Positions 50,501 through 60,812 of a stretch of DNA of 64,000 nucleotides are shown here, piece by piece. The DNA lies in the NCBI RefSeq assembly GCF_020080835.1, contig NC_058159.1, positions 25,702,474 through 25,766,473 of the forward strand, read 5' to 3'. The position numbers and the translations under genes are program-made. Numbering within the stretch: position 1 is the stretch's first letter; each line of letters opens with the position of its first letter. A model generated the notes under the pieces. The model did not search any database. It had not been told where the DNA came from and saw only the letters and a program-made list of their open reading frames with translations. Source of the DNA: Cotesia glomerata (lineage: Eukaryota > Arthropoda > Insecta > Hymenoptera > Braconidae).

Positions 50501-51933
50501 TATATGGGTGATTCTCTGTAAGGATGTTTTTCGCTGTCCCAGGCATTTTTTTATTGGAAAAATTGTTATTTAGTTACTGAAAAAAATTTTTTATGAAAGT
50601 AAAAAAACATTTCTATTTGGAGCATTGAAAATTAAAATAAAATAAATTTTGGTTTTTTTGCTATAAATTCGTAAACCACTAAAATGACAGTCCCCTGGGC
50701 TGTCCCATTCCCAAAATTGAAACTTTAAGATTAAATTTTAAGTTATTCGTCCATAATATATCATTTTGTCGATTATGTTTATAAAATTAATTAGTTAACT
50801 AACAATATTCTTCAATAAAAAGTACCGAAAATTAATTTGATTCATTAAATTCATTAAAACAAAGTTTATTCCAGGCGTTTTAAGATTAGTCCCCTGCCAG
50901 AAGTTCAAAGCCAAAAAAAAAAAATCCAGCGTGTTATTTTACCTTTTGTAAGGTTTATAAGGATCTAATTAGCCTTAAGTTAATAACCATAGAGGTGTTA
51001 GCACTTTATCGCCATTTTATTTAGTGTCAAAGCTCCGTTTGTGCTGGAAATATGTGTCTGGGCCACTTCAAAACTCAGTCCCCTGATGGTAACTATTTTT
51101 ATTTATATTATTTATTATTATGAGTTTTACTTGTATATCGTTTTCTGGTTTTTACAAGGCTAATTGTCTCAGCTTCTCCGCATATAGTCTTTTTTTTTTT
51201 TTTTTTTTTTTCAACTCTTTATTATCAACATATTCTCCACTCTTTTTATAATCAACATGTTCTCCACTTTTTATTATCAACATGTTCTCCGCTTTTATAA
51301 TCAGCATATCATTTTCGCACATAACTCTATTCTCAATGCGGCTGTGGACCGACTTGTGCTTTCTGTACTGTATTTACCCTATTCCTCACCCCTTTCTATC
51401 GGTTGTTGGAATAGTGGCGATGGGGAAACCACAGAGAAAACCCATGCCAGTACAGTCGGCTACCGGAGCGATCTCCGACAGTTGGTGTTGGAACTATTCG
51501 AACAACCGTCGGGGCTCGAACCCTCGCCTCACGACATGATACACGAACGAACTAACGGGATAATGACTTAGTCCGCTCGGCCATCATGCCGCTGTTTATT
51601 TTTATTTATAATTTATTTATAAAATTGGATCCATGAGTCTAAATATTATTCTAATTAATGTAAACATTCATTGAGAACTTGAAAAGTTGAATGCATTGAA
51701 ATAGTTTGCTTGATTTTTCTCAATTTGATAAAAAAAAACAGTCCCCTGTCATGTTATACGACAAAAGACACACAAATATCGAAAAAACAAAAATTAATTT
51801 GGCTGTTTATTTATTATCATTAAGCTGATAGTTTTGTAGCCCTTGTTAATTTTTTATCTAATAAAATCAAAAATAATTTGGTCGGACAATTTTGTACAGA
51901 TTTAAGACGTCCTTACAGAGAATCACCCATATA
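50501..51933. mobile_element. Non-autonomous DNA transposon, TATATGGGTGATTCTCTGTAAGGA ends
   Basis: The left end tatatgggtgattctctgtaagga (50501) has its perfect reverse complement at 51910-51933. The 1.43-kb interior has no transposase. The string agtcccctg occurs four times (about 50689, 50889, 51075, 51741). A SINE lies inside at 51118-51594. Target duplication may be TA. Confidence 0.8.
51118..51594 (-). mobile_element. tRNA-derived SINE, inserted in the 50501-51933 element
   Basis: Read on the minus strand it starts gcggcatgatggccgagcgg, a tRNA-Leu/Ser-like A-box region, with ggttcgagcccc as B box (51511-51522). The body includes gtacagaaagcacaagtcggtccacagccgca, found also in 57000-57319, and it ends with ccttgtaaaaacc...tatacaagtaaaa. 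A poly-T run (51189-51212 on plus) and about four copies of a 25-bp attatcaacatgttctccactttt unit lie in the body. Confidence 0.75.
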
Positions 51934-51950
51934 AACTTTTGAACGAACTA

Positions 51951-51989
51951 CATTTTCTGACTCAGTTTGACAAACTGAGTCAGAAAATG
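51951..51989. repeat. Perfect 18-bp-arm hairpin
   Basis: The arm cattttctgactcagttt is followed by gac and the exact reverse complement aaactgagtcagaaaatg. Confidence 0.9.
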
Positions 51990-52135
51990 GCTAAATTTTT
52001 TAAAACTTGCGCCATGAGGACGGCTGCAATAGTTAGATTTTTATAAAATCTACTAAAAATTCCTGAAAAATCGTGACCACCCGAGGGAACGTAATTTTTT
52101 AGTATTTATTATTATATTATACTGGTATTTTTTAT

Positions 52136-52345
52136 TTTTTTCAACAAAATTGTTGAAGTTCTGTGTAACTATCGTCACAAACCGACACGAGTGGGCGACG
52201 AGAAGAGCACGCGCAAATATATGGAACGTTGCTTCTAAATTTAAATCCCAGTAAGTTCTGGAAATAGATGTTATGAGTGCGAGGACAGGACCGCGAGATA
52301 CCTGACTATATTGTCCTGTTAAACAATAAATCATTCATTCACTAT
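52136..52345. mobile_element. Possible 3' fragment of a non-LTR retrotransposon
   Basis: The less AT-rich segment contains cgcgagatacctgactatattgtcctgtt, then aacaataaatcattcattcactatt, resembling a LINE tail with short ATTC repeats. No coding part is recognisable. Low certainty. Confidence 0.3.
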
Positions 52346-53174
52346 TTTTTCATTTAAAAAATATTAAAACGTTTAAAAAAATGACAGAAATCATAATCAT
52401 AGTTTAATATTTTAAAAAATTAATTTTTTTTTGGCCAAAAAATAAAATTTTAAAATTGAGGATTAAAAATGAAAAAATTAATAAATATTAAAAAAACATT
52501 TAGCTATTTTACAAAAAAAATAATCAAATCAGAAACTAAAATAACGAAGCCCGCCTTCTTGTTCTTTTTCTTGACTCTTGGAAGTATTATCCACACTTTA
52601 TATTTTTAGCTACATCAGCGACGTGACTGGTATTATATAGTACACAGTTCAGCTGATATGTGTACAACGTATGGATAAGAAATAAAAAATAATAATAAAA
52701 GCCGCAATTGATGGCCAAAGAGAGCGGGGGCAGGAGGCTAAATACTTTTTCAAATTTATATATATTATATTGTTGTTATTTTTATTATTATTGTTAAGAA
52801 CAGATGTGTAGCGTAAGTTGCAGAAGACTACTGTGAGATAAAGTGAGACATGATCATCCAAATGGTTAGCGCCGTCTGCGTAATCTGAGCTTTCCGAACC
52901 CCCGACCATATATGTCCGCCTCACTCGCTCTCTCTCCTTTCTACTCGCTCCTACTCGCTTGCACTATCTTTGTCTGATGTTTTCTTCTAGTAGTACGATA
53001 TTTCACTAATTGTAAGGATTTTAAGCCATTTATTGCAGGATACCATTGAAAACATAAACGATTGTTGAAATAGAAAATTAGCGACCTCTTAAGTTTTGAA
53101 AAATTACATTTCTTAAAATTAAACATTAGGCACGTAATTTTTATCTAATTGTAAAATTATGATCTTTTAATTTT
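52346..53174. other. Region without a recognised gene
   Basis: 52700-52960 is less AT-rich (gagagcgggggcaggaggc; cgaacccccgacc) but no frame is supported; another repeat fragment is possible. Confidence 0.4.
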
Positions 53175-53422
53175 TTAAACTTCGAATTTTAAAGATTGAA
53201 AAATATTTTTTTAAATATGAGAGAAATTTTTCAATTGACTCATTTTAACAAAAAATTTATGGAATTTTGATAATTTATTGTGATAAATAATTTTAAATTT
53301 ATTTCGATAAAAAAATTTTTTTAGTAGATTCACGTCTATTTAAGAACCTTCAAAGAATTAGAACAGAAAATCTATCATTTGATTCCAATTATAATTATAA
53401 TGAACGTTTAATTTTGTTAAAT

Positions 53423-53653
53423 TACACGGAAAAAATAAAAATTTAAAAATGATAGTTTAAAGGACAATTTGTAAAAGCTGGATAAATTTTGTAAGAAATA
53501 CATTTAAAAACTGTACAATTATATATAAAATTGTGAAAAAAAAATTTTTGGATTTTATTTAATAAAAATGTTATTTGAAATTTTTTCAGTTTTTAGCTTG
53601 AAGTTTTTTTTGTTATTACAAAAACTATAATTTTTCAATTTTTTTTCCGTGTA
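53423..53653. repeat. MITE, TACACGGAAAAAA family, unit 1 copy
   Basis: The ends tacacggaaaaaataaaaattt and caattttttttccgtgta are inverted repeats, as in 12120-12633. Counterparts in the other units are at about 56649-56796 (internally deleted) and 61869-62106, so the insertion preceded the triplication. Confidence 0.7.
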
Positions 53654-53669
53654 CTATTTTTAAGTAAGG

Positions 53670-53800
53670 ATAAAAAAAAAGTTACTTCAAATTGGACAGT
53701 TAATGAATCTTCATTAATTTTTAATATTATCGGAGCTTTACTTACTTCACCAACTATTAATTTATCTTCTAAATAACTTTCACTGTGTAATTCTAGAAAT
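53670..53800 (-). CDS. Conserved minus-strand exon-like segment, unit 1
   Basis: The minus strand reads ELHSESYLEDKLIVGEVSK and continues to SLTVQFE, bounded by tttctag and GAA|GTAACT. The same segment in unit 3 (about 62165-62278) is intact with amino-acid changes, so it has been kept open in two of three units. The frame also continues upstream into a hydrophobic stretch (ILIILLFIFLE), which could be a signal peptide. The product is unknown; a remnant of a duplicated gene is as likely. Confidence 0.3.
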
Positions 53801-54256
53801 ATAAATAATAAAATTATTAATATTTTGTAGTTAATAAATTTGTCTATTATAATTGTAATAAATAACATTAAAATAATATCAAAATTTTTTATTTCACACA
53901 ATTCAAAAAAAAATTTGTTTTCTATTTAATAATTAAACTGACAGTGTTATGTTTAATGTTATAGTTTAAAGATATTTTTCAACTAAAACTATTAACAATA
54001 TAAAGTGATTTTAAGTAATTCATTTACTTAATGCATTTTTAAAGTAAGTGAAGTAATTAATTAAAAGTAAAGTAATTATATATCTTAATAATTAACAACA
54101 AAATAAATTATAGTAAATTCAAGAAACTTTTAAAAATAAAAATAAATGCAACTTACATTCACCATAATATCTTTTTCTTTCATATAACAATCTACTTACT
54201 GAATAATTATTCATTTATTTTTTTCAATTAAAAAATTTTTGACCAACTGAGTGTAA

Positions 54257-55603
54257 TCACATTAGTAACATTGACAGATTATAATTACTCAAAAAGTAGC
54301 AAACATCGAGAATAAAATTAGACGGCAATATCCCATTGAAAATACCAAATAGCACTTGGTCTGTGCGTTCAAGTATCATCTTCCGCTGCAGAGCCTTTTT
54401 TACGTGAAACGCAAGAATTTCTCCGTAGAGTGGGAATTTTTCAATCCACCCTTTTACTTGATCAACAGAAACTTCGACGTGTTTGAAGCGGAGAGCCAAA
54501 GTGTGCTGAGAACTCCTAAGAATCGTGAAGTAGGACCAGTTGGTGGACAATTCTTTGGTGTTCTTCATCAGTTGGATTTCTTCAGAACATTCAGCTCGCA
54601 AATTGTCAAATTTTTCATCTTCAACAGCTTCTCTGTTTTCTTCACAGACATAAAATCCAGCGACAATCAATTTGACAATATGACGTTTTATTGAATATTT
54701 AAGAAAAATTCTTCCAAACATATCGAACTCAAAATTGTGACCCAATATAACATTTACCGGCAGCTTGTTATAAATATTTTTAGTATTTATATCAATATTT
54801 GTGTTTAGAATCAACTGTAAGTAGCCTGAGGGGTCCGTTCTAGCAGCAGAGAATACACATGTTTCATTAATTTCGTTAAAAGCCTGGATGTCAATGTATG
54901 GATGATCCAACAATAACTCTATTAAATCCATTGAATCTTTCAAAGTACAAGCAACCATCAAAGGTGTGCATTTCCGGAGTGAGGTCATACCAGACATCAT
55001 TAAGTTAACATCAGCACCATGGCTAATCAAGAGCTCCATTATGCTCAAATTAGATTTTTCGACAGCACAACCGAAAGGTGACATGTTAAAGTTACCAAAT
55101 TTATAGTCATTGACTTGAGCACCACGACTGAGTAACAATTCCACCATTTCATATCTGTTGAAACTGACGGCTATTGTTAATAGCGATTGGTGATCCTCTC
55201 CTAGATCATTGATATCAACACCAGTATCTAATAATTTCTGGACAGTCTTCAACTTGTTACACTTGACAGCAAATTCCAATACTGAATTTCCGTATCCTGT
55301 CGTAGCCTGGAGATCGCATTTCAAAGCTAACAAGTGATCGATCATTGCTTGATCATTCAGGCCTATTGCAATATGAATTATTGACATTGCAACTATACCT
55401 CTGAATGGTTGATCATGTATTTTTACTGAATTGAAGTCATTTTGCCAAAAAAGGTAATTATATTCCACTCCAATTTCCAGTACGACGTCCTTCGACAGTC
55501 TGCCTGCTTTTATTTCTTCACAAACCTCGTCATAATTTTTTTCACCAAAAATTTTTAACTTTTTAAATTCTTTATAATTATCAATTTCTCTTCTGTTTCC
55601 CAT
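54257..55603 (-). CDS. Ankyrin-repeat protein with PRANC/F-box-like C-terminus, copy 1
   Basis: A single-exon minus-strand frame. I place the start at 55603 (MGNRREIDNYKEF, 448 residues) because copy 2 starts at the equivalent site; the frame remains open to an ATG at 55651. About six ankyrin repeats run from roughly residue 75 to 290, with typical TPLMVAC, MELLISHGADVN and VQKLLDTGVDIN motifs. The C-terminal 150 residues are conserved in all copies and end ILPSNFILDVCYFLSNYNLS, resembling the PRANC/F-box-like end seen in ankyrin proteins of poxviruses and parasitoid wasps. Known: such proteins can bind SCF ubiquitin-ligase parts; a role here is inference. A member of the tandem array. Confidence 0.8.
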   Translation of the reverse strand: MGNRREIDNYKEFKKLKIFGEKNYDEVCEEIKAGRLSKDVVLEIGVEYNYLFWQNDFNSVKIHDQPFRGIVAMSIIHIAIGLNDQAMIDHLLALKCDLQATTGYGNSVLEFAVKCNKLKTVQKLLDTGVDINDLGEDHQSLLTIAVSFNRYEMVELLLSRGAQVNDYKFGNFNMSPFGCAVEKSNLSIMELLISHGADVNLMMSGMTSLRKCTPLMVACTLKDSMDLIELLLDHPYIDIQAFNEINETCVFSAARTDPSGYLQLILNTNIDINTKNIYNKLPVNVILGHNFEFDMFGRIFLKYSIKRHIVKLIVAGFYVCEENREAVEDEKFDNLRAECSEEIQLMKNTKELSTNWSYFTILRSSQHTLALRFKHVEVSVDQVKGWIEKFPLYGEILAFHVKKALQRKMILERTDQVLFGIFNGILPSNFILDVCYFLSNYNLSMLLM

Positions 55604-56018
55604 TTTAATTAGATTGATTAATACAACTCGAAGAAGTTGAGATTCGCGCACAAAAAATTGTAAGTCATTATTAGTAAAGATAAAAAAAAATTATAATTTC
55701 ATAAAAGTTTATTATAATTATTTACTTAAATAAATATTTTGTTTCAATTCTAATATGGAAGATAATGTTGCAAAATTCCTCTCTTATATTGTTTTTTCAC
55801 AAAAGTTTGTTTTGTTTTTCAGTTCATTTGACGCTTACTAGATAGCAGCACGTGGTGCTTTTCGTCCGACGTCTGTCATTTAATGTCGAATGAGGCAATG
55901 TCACGATGTTTATATTTTACATGTCGACAGGTCGCAAGTATGCATATGGAATAACCTCTATTCACTTTTTATTAATAATTAACTTATTTATTTAATAATA
56001 TAAAATAAAAAAATTAAA
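55604..56018. promoter_or_regulatory. Shared upstream region between ankyrin copy 1 and a plus-strand exon remnant
   Basis: The conserved block gacgcttactagatagcagcacgtggtgcttttcgtcc ... acatgtcgacaggtcgcaagtatgcatatgg (about 55829-55949) recurs at 59228-59347 upstream of copy 2. It lies between divergent start codons (55603 minus, 56019 plus), so a bidirectional promoter is plausible. No TATA box is obvious. Confidence 0.3.
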
Positions 56019-56270
56019 ATGATGGATATAAAACAAAAAGTAATTGATAGATTCAGAGAATTATTAGGTACTGTCTTGAAAAATTTAAATAAATCAACAT
56101 AATTTCATGAATAGCTCCAGATTAAAATTTTTGGAGCTACAATCAGAATTAATTGACGACTGGAGAGTTCGTTTATTATAACTACTCCAAACTAAATCAA
56201 ACCTGTGAAGATTTACTTCATTCTTTAATTCCTAGCATACTTAACTCTGTAAATTAAGTTCTAAATGTTT
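56019..56270 (+). pseudogene. Remnant of a two-exon plus-strand gene, unit 1
   Basis: Exon 1 (56019-56067) reads MMDIKQKVIDRFRELL and one base, with donor TTAG|GTACTG. Downstream, after cttgaaatttaa-type intron and an atag acceptor (about 56111), the sequence reads FLELQSELIDDWRVRLL, then in a shifted frame YNYSKLNQTCEDLLHSLIPSILNSVN and a stop near 56256. The joins are out of frame. In unit 2 exon 1 is interrupted by the 59466-61338 insertion. The gene family is not recognised. Confidence 0.4.
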
Positions 56271-56842
56271 TAATTGAGTGGGGAATTACCGTTGTATGTA
56301 TTCAATATTTACATTATATTTATCAGAAATTAGTAGCACCAAGATTTTTTTTGAAAATTCAAAATAACAATTCATACTGAATTCATATGAAACTTTAAAT
56401 TTTTAAATCTGAAAATTTTTTTTTTTTAGTATGAGAGAAATTTTTCAATTGACTCCTCTTAAAAAAATTTATGGATTTTTAAGAGAATTTTGATCATTTA
56501 TGGTGATATGTAATTTTCAATTTATTTCGATAAAAAATTCTTTAATGGATTCATGGTTATTTATATTAAGAACCTTCAAAGAATTAGAAAAGAAAATCTA
56601 TCATTTGATTCCAATTATAATTATAATGAGCCCTTAACTTTGTAAAATTACACGGAAAAAATAAAAATTAAAAAATGATAGTTTAAAGGACAATTTGTAA
56701 AAGCTGGTTAAATTCTGTAAGAATTACATTTAAAAACTGATGAAGTTTCTTTTGTTATTGCAAAAACTATAATTTTTCAATTTTTTTTTCCGTATACTAT
56801 TTTCAAGTGAACATAACTAAGAAAAAAAAAACGAAGTTACTT

Positions 56843-56910
56843 CAAATTGGACAGTTCACTAACTATTAATTTATCTCCTAAATAACCTTCACTGTGTAAT
56901 TCTAGAAAAA
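56843..56910 (-). pseudogene. Broken copy of the conserved exon-like segment, unit 2
   Basis: The minus strand reads ELHSEGYLGDKLIVSE and then, relative to unit 3, lacks 46 bases before ctgtcc. The deletion shifts the frame and gives a stop. Confidence 0.45.
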
Positions 56911-56999
56911 TAAATAAAATTATTAATATTTTGTAGTTAATTCATTTGTCTATCATAATTGTAATAAATAACATGAAAATAATAACAAAAATTTTAAGG

Positions 57000-57319
57000 C
57001 TGGCAATAGCCTAGTCGGCTCAGTGCCCGCTTTTCGAAAGAGTGGGACCTAGGTTCGATCATGGGTTTTCTTTGTGGTTTCCCCATGATTCTGTTCCAAC
57101 AGCCTGAGAAGGTGAGGTTCAGGGTGAATACGGTACAGAAAGCACAAGTCGGTCCACAGCCGCAATATAAAGCAAAGGAAGTGTTGTTGGGTGGGACTTG
57201 CTGAGGTCCAATATAGAAGAAGAGTAAAGAAAGCGTAAATGCTAGAAGAAAGAGGGGAGATCAGCCTTGTAAAAACCAAGAAAGGTGTACAAGTAAAAAG
57301 CAATTCTTCTTCTTCTAAT
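57000..57319 (+). mobile_element. tRNA-derived SINE, second copy
   Basis: The head ggctggcaatagcctagtcggctcagtg with ggttcgatcat (about 57052) fits tRNA A and B boxes. The body shares tttgtggtttccccat, gtacagaaagcacaagtcggtccacagccgca and ccttgtaaaaacc with the SINE at 51118-51594, and a ttcttcttcttct tail follows. It sits in the second ankyrin unit only, at a point the other two units lack. Confidence 0.75.
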
Positions 57320-57698
57320 AAAAAAATTTTTTATTTCACACAATACAAAAATATTTGTTTTTTATTTAATAATTAAACTGACAGTGTTATGTTTGATGTT
57401 ATAGTTTAAAGATATTTTTTAATTAAAACTATTAATAATATCAAGTGATTTTAAGTGATTTATTTACTTGATGCAGCACTTTTAGAGTAAGTGAAGTAAC
57501 TAATTAAAATTAAAGTAATTATATATCTTAATAATTAAAAGCAAAATAATTTATAATAAATTCAGGACACTTTTAAAAATAAAAAAAATGCAACTTACAT
57601 TTACCAAAATATCTTTATCTTTCATATAAAAATCTACTTACTAAATAATTATTCATTCATTTTTTTCAATCAAAAAATTTTTGACCAACTGAATGCCA

Positions 57699-59003
57699 TC
57701 ACTCTAGTAACTTTGACAGATCATAATTATTCAAAAAGTGGTACACATTGTTAATAATAGTGTCCGGCAAAATTTTATATAAAATATCGAATAGCACTTG
57801 GTCTGTGCGTTTAAGTATCATCTTCCGCTGCAGAGCTTTTTTAAAGTGAAACGCAAGAATTTTTCCGTAGAGTGGGAATTTTTCAATCCACCCTTCTTCT
57901 TGATCAACAGAAACTTCGACGTGTTTGAAGCGGAGAGCCAAAAAATGCTGAGACCTCCTAAGAATCGTAAAGCAAGACCAGTTGGTGTACAATTCTTCGG
58001 TGTTCTTCATCAGTTGGATTTCTTCAGAACATTCAGCTCGCAAATAGTCAAATTTTTTATCTCTGACAGCTACTCTGTTTTCTTTACAGACATAAAATCC
58101 AGCGACAATCAATTTGACAATATGATGTTTTATTAAATAATTATTGTCATTCGATACAATATCTAACGGCAGCTCGTCACCAATATTTTTAGTATTTATA
58201 TCAATGTTTGTGTTTAGAATTAACTGTAGCTGGTCTGAGTGGTCGTTTCTAGCAGCAACAAATACACAACTTTCAGCAAAGTTGTCAACAGCCTGGATGT
58301 CAATATATGGATGATTCAACAATAACTCTACTGAATCCATTGTATCTCTGAAAAAACAAGCAGCCATCAAAGGTGTGCCTGTCCGGGCTAAGGTTATACC
58401 AGACATCATTAAATTAACATCAGCACCATGACTAATTAGGAGCTCCATCATCTTCACATTAGATTCAGCGACAGCACAACCGAAAGGTGACTCGTTAATG
58501 TGACAAAATTTACCGACATTGACTTGAGCACCGCGACTGATTAACAATTCCACCATTTCCAAATTGTTAGAATCGACGGCTGTTACTAATAGCAATTGGA
58601 GATCTTCTCCTAGATTATTGGTATCAATACCAGTAGCTAATAATTTCTGGACAGTTGTCAACTTGTTACACATGACAGCAAATTGCAATACTGAATATCC
58701 GTATCCTGTCGTCGCCTGGAGATTGCAATTCAAAGCTAACAAGTGATCTATCATTGCTTGATCATTCAGGGCTATTGCAACATGAATTATTGACATTGCA
58801 ACTGTACGTGGGAATAGGCAATCACGTATGTCTACCGAATTGAAGTGATATTGGCTAAAAAGATATTTATATTGCACTCCAATTTTCAGTACGACATCCT
58901 TCGACAATCCACCTGCTTTTATTTCTTCACAAACCTCGTCGTAATTCTTTTCACCCAGAATTTTTAACTTTTTAAATTCTTTATAATTATCAATTTCTTC
59001 CAT
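57699..59003 (-). CDS. Ankyrin-repeat protein with PRANC/F-box-like C-terminus, copy 2
   Basis: The 434-residue frame starts MEEIDNYKEFKKLKILGEK. It is collinear with copy 1: an N-terminal helical region, about six ankyrin repeats, and the conserved C-terminus (AFHFKKALQRKMILKRTDQ, ILPDTIINNVYHFLNNYDLS). Compared with copies 1 and 3 it lacks about 12 residues between the last repeat and IKHHIVKLIVAGFYVC. The frame is intact. The upstream 55-bp motif region (gcacgtggtgcttttcgtcc, about 59247) is shared with copy 1 and may be its promoter. Confidence 0.8.
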   Translation of the reverse strand: MEEIDNYKEFKKLKILGEKNYDEVCEEIKAGGLSKDVVLKIGVQYKYLFSQYHFNSVDIRDCLFPRTVAMSIIHVAIALNDQAMIDHLLALNCNLQATTGYGYSVLQFAVMCNKLTTVQKLLATGIDTNNLGEDLQLLLVTAVDSNNLEMVELLISRGAQVNVGKFCHINESPFGCAVAESNVKMMELLISHGADVNLMMSGITLARTGTPLMAACFFRDTMDSVELLLNHPYIDIQAVDNFAESCVFVAARNDHSDQLQLILNTNIDINTKNIGDELPLDIVSNDNNYLIKHHIVKLIVAGFYVCKENRVAVRDKKFDYLRAECSEEIQLMKNTEELYTNWSCFTILRRSQHFLALRFKHVEVSVDQEEGWIEKFPLYGKILAFHFKKALQRKMILKRTDQVLFDILYKILPDTIINNVYHFLNNYDLSKLLE

Positions 59004-59573
59004 TTTGATTGGAATATTGATTAATACAACTCAAAGAAGATGAGATTCGCGCACAAAAAATTGTTAGTTATTATTAGTAAAGATAAAAAAAAAATTATAA
59101 TTTAATAAAAGTTTATTATAAGGTTTACTAAATAACATTTTACTTCAATTCTAATATGAAGAATAAAGATGCGGAGTTTCTCTCCCTCCATAAATTCCTA
59201 AACTTTGTTTCATTTTTCAGTTTATTTGACGCCTACTAGATGACAGCACGTGGTGCTTTTCGTCCGTCGTCTGTCATTTAATGTCTTTGAGGCTATGTCA
59301 CAATGTTTATATTTTACATGTCGACAGGTCGCATGTATGCATATGGAATAACCTCCATTTGCTTTTTATTAATATAATTTAACTTATTTATTTAATAGTA
59401 TGAAATAAAAAAATTTAAATGATGAATATAAAACAGCAAGTAGTAGATAGATTCAACGAATCATTCCGTGCAAAAAAATTCTGATTCAAAATGAGTTTAA
59501 GATTGAAATTCATATTTTGACACAAATATAAATTAGTTTTGAGATCAATCCACATTTAAAATTGATTTGTATA

Positions 59574-59673
59574 TACACAGTAAAAAATTTTGCGTCATTG
59601 CGTCAAAAAATTTTGTGTTAAATATTTAACACAAAATTTTTTGACGCAATGACGCAAAATTTTTTACTGTGTA
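59574..59673. repeat. 100-bp near-perfect palindrome
   Basis: The arm tacacagtaaaaaattttgcgtcattgcg... and its reverse complement meet at gttaaatatttaac. Same family as 21631-21706. It sits just inside the left inverted repeat of the 59466-61338 element. Confidence 0.9.
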
Positions 59674-59731
59674 GAAATTAGCACGTCTGTAGAACTTTCG
59701 ATCCTGCTTCAAAATTTTAATAAAGACTTAA

Positions 59732-60812
59732 GGTATTACCCTCGCGATTTCCGTCGTCAAAAGTTTATGCCAGAGTGTACGGTACACATACCAGATAGCC
59801 ATTATTGACAAGCCTAAAACTTTTTGCTGTTTATGTACTTATTTCAGCCAATCACGAAGGAGATACTGGTCGTTTGAAAAGTCTGGCAACACTGCGTGAG
59901 CGTTAAGATATTTTATAGTGGTTATACTGTAGTGTTTTGGACTGGCTGTAGACTTACCTCTGTTTTGATATATGCGTTTATTTATTTATTTACATACATT
60001 GAAAGATTAATATATATTATTATATTAAAATTGTTAACTTTTTGAATTTTTAATAAATATAAAAAAAATTAAAATTAATTCAGCCGACATTTAAAAATTT
60101 TTAGAATTTTTTTATTGAAAAATGATTACAAAAAATAAAAAGAAATTTCACTTGAAAAAAACTTCAAAAACTGTAAATGCAATATAAAAAAAATTTTTTT
60201 TTTTCTAATTTAATTATTAAAAAAAAGTCAAAAAATTAAAAATGTTGGCTAACTTTAGTATCATAAAAAAATACTTATTTTCATAAAATAATCATAGTTT
60301 TTTTTTTAAATAAATAAAATTAATAACTATAATATTACACCTAACGTAAATTAAACTTTTCAAATTTGTCGGCGCATGCGCGTCTCATACTTTCGCGGCT
60401 AACAAAACTTGCGCTGTTGCCACAGCTTTATTAACGTATCCCCTCCTCAGTTAAAGTCTGGTAAATTTTTCATTACTTATTAACTTAATAAATATCTCTG
60501 AAACTGTGTGGTAATTATCAATGAATTTTTTTTTTTTTAATTGTTTAGTTGTTAGTTAACGTTACTCTAGTTTTTTAAAAAGATCCTAAGAAAAGTTTCT
60601 AAGATATAAAAATGTTTGTAGGTAAATTTTTCGATATCCCGTATACCGTAATGTATAAGAGCGTTCAAAACTCAAACTTTAAAATTATATATCTCGGAAA
60701 CTAGATGGTAAAAAATTCTCAAATTGCGCCAATCGACGCAGAATTATATGAACATTAATCTACCAAAATTAAAAAAAAATCCTAAGAAAACGACTTTGGC
60801 GAGGGTACTACC
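59732..60812. mobile_element. TTAA-flanked non-autonomous element nested in the 59466-61338 transposon
   Basis: The ends ggtattaccctcgc (59732) and gcgagggtactacc (to 60812) are inverted repeats and are flanked by TTAA on both sides (59728-59731, 60813-60816). No coding frame. It contains the MITE at 60077-60254. Confidence 0.75.
60077..60254. repeat. MITE, AGTTAGCCGAC family, copy 2 (nested)
   Basis: The ends are cagccgacattt and aatgttggctaac, related to the 10484-10665 element, with the same hairpin-like interior. It sits inside the 59732-60812 TTAA element. Confidence 0.65.

Noticed and set aside
51257..51571. Open frames of 85-104 codons in the 50501-51933 element
   Set aside because: They lie over the tRNA-derived SINE and its tandem tail, not over a gene.
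51490..51594. Possible functional tRNA-Leu/Ser gene on the minus strand
   Set aside because: A and B boxes are present, but the sequence continues into a body shared with another SINE copy and lacks a clean acceptor stem.
54130..54200. Exon reading MKEKDIMVN before a GTAAGT donor on the minus strand (also near 57600)
   Set aside because: Its phase does not join to the conserved exon-like segment downstream and the ATG is lost in unit 3.
57049..57303. 84-codon minus-strand frame
   Set aside because: It is the complement of the SINE at 57000-57319.
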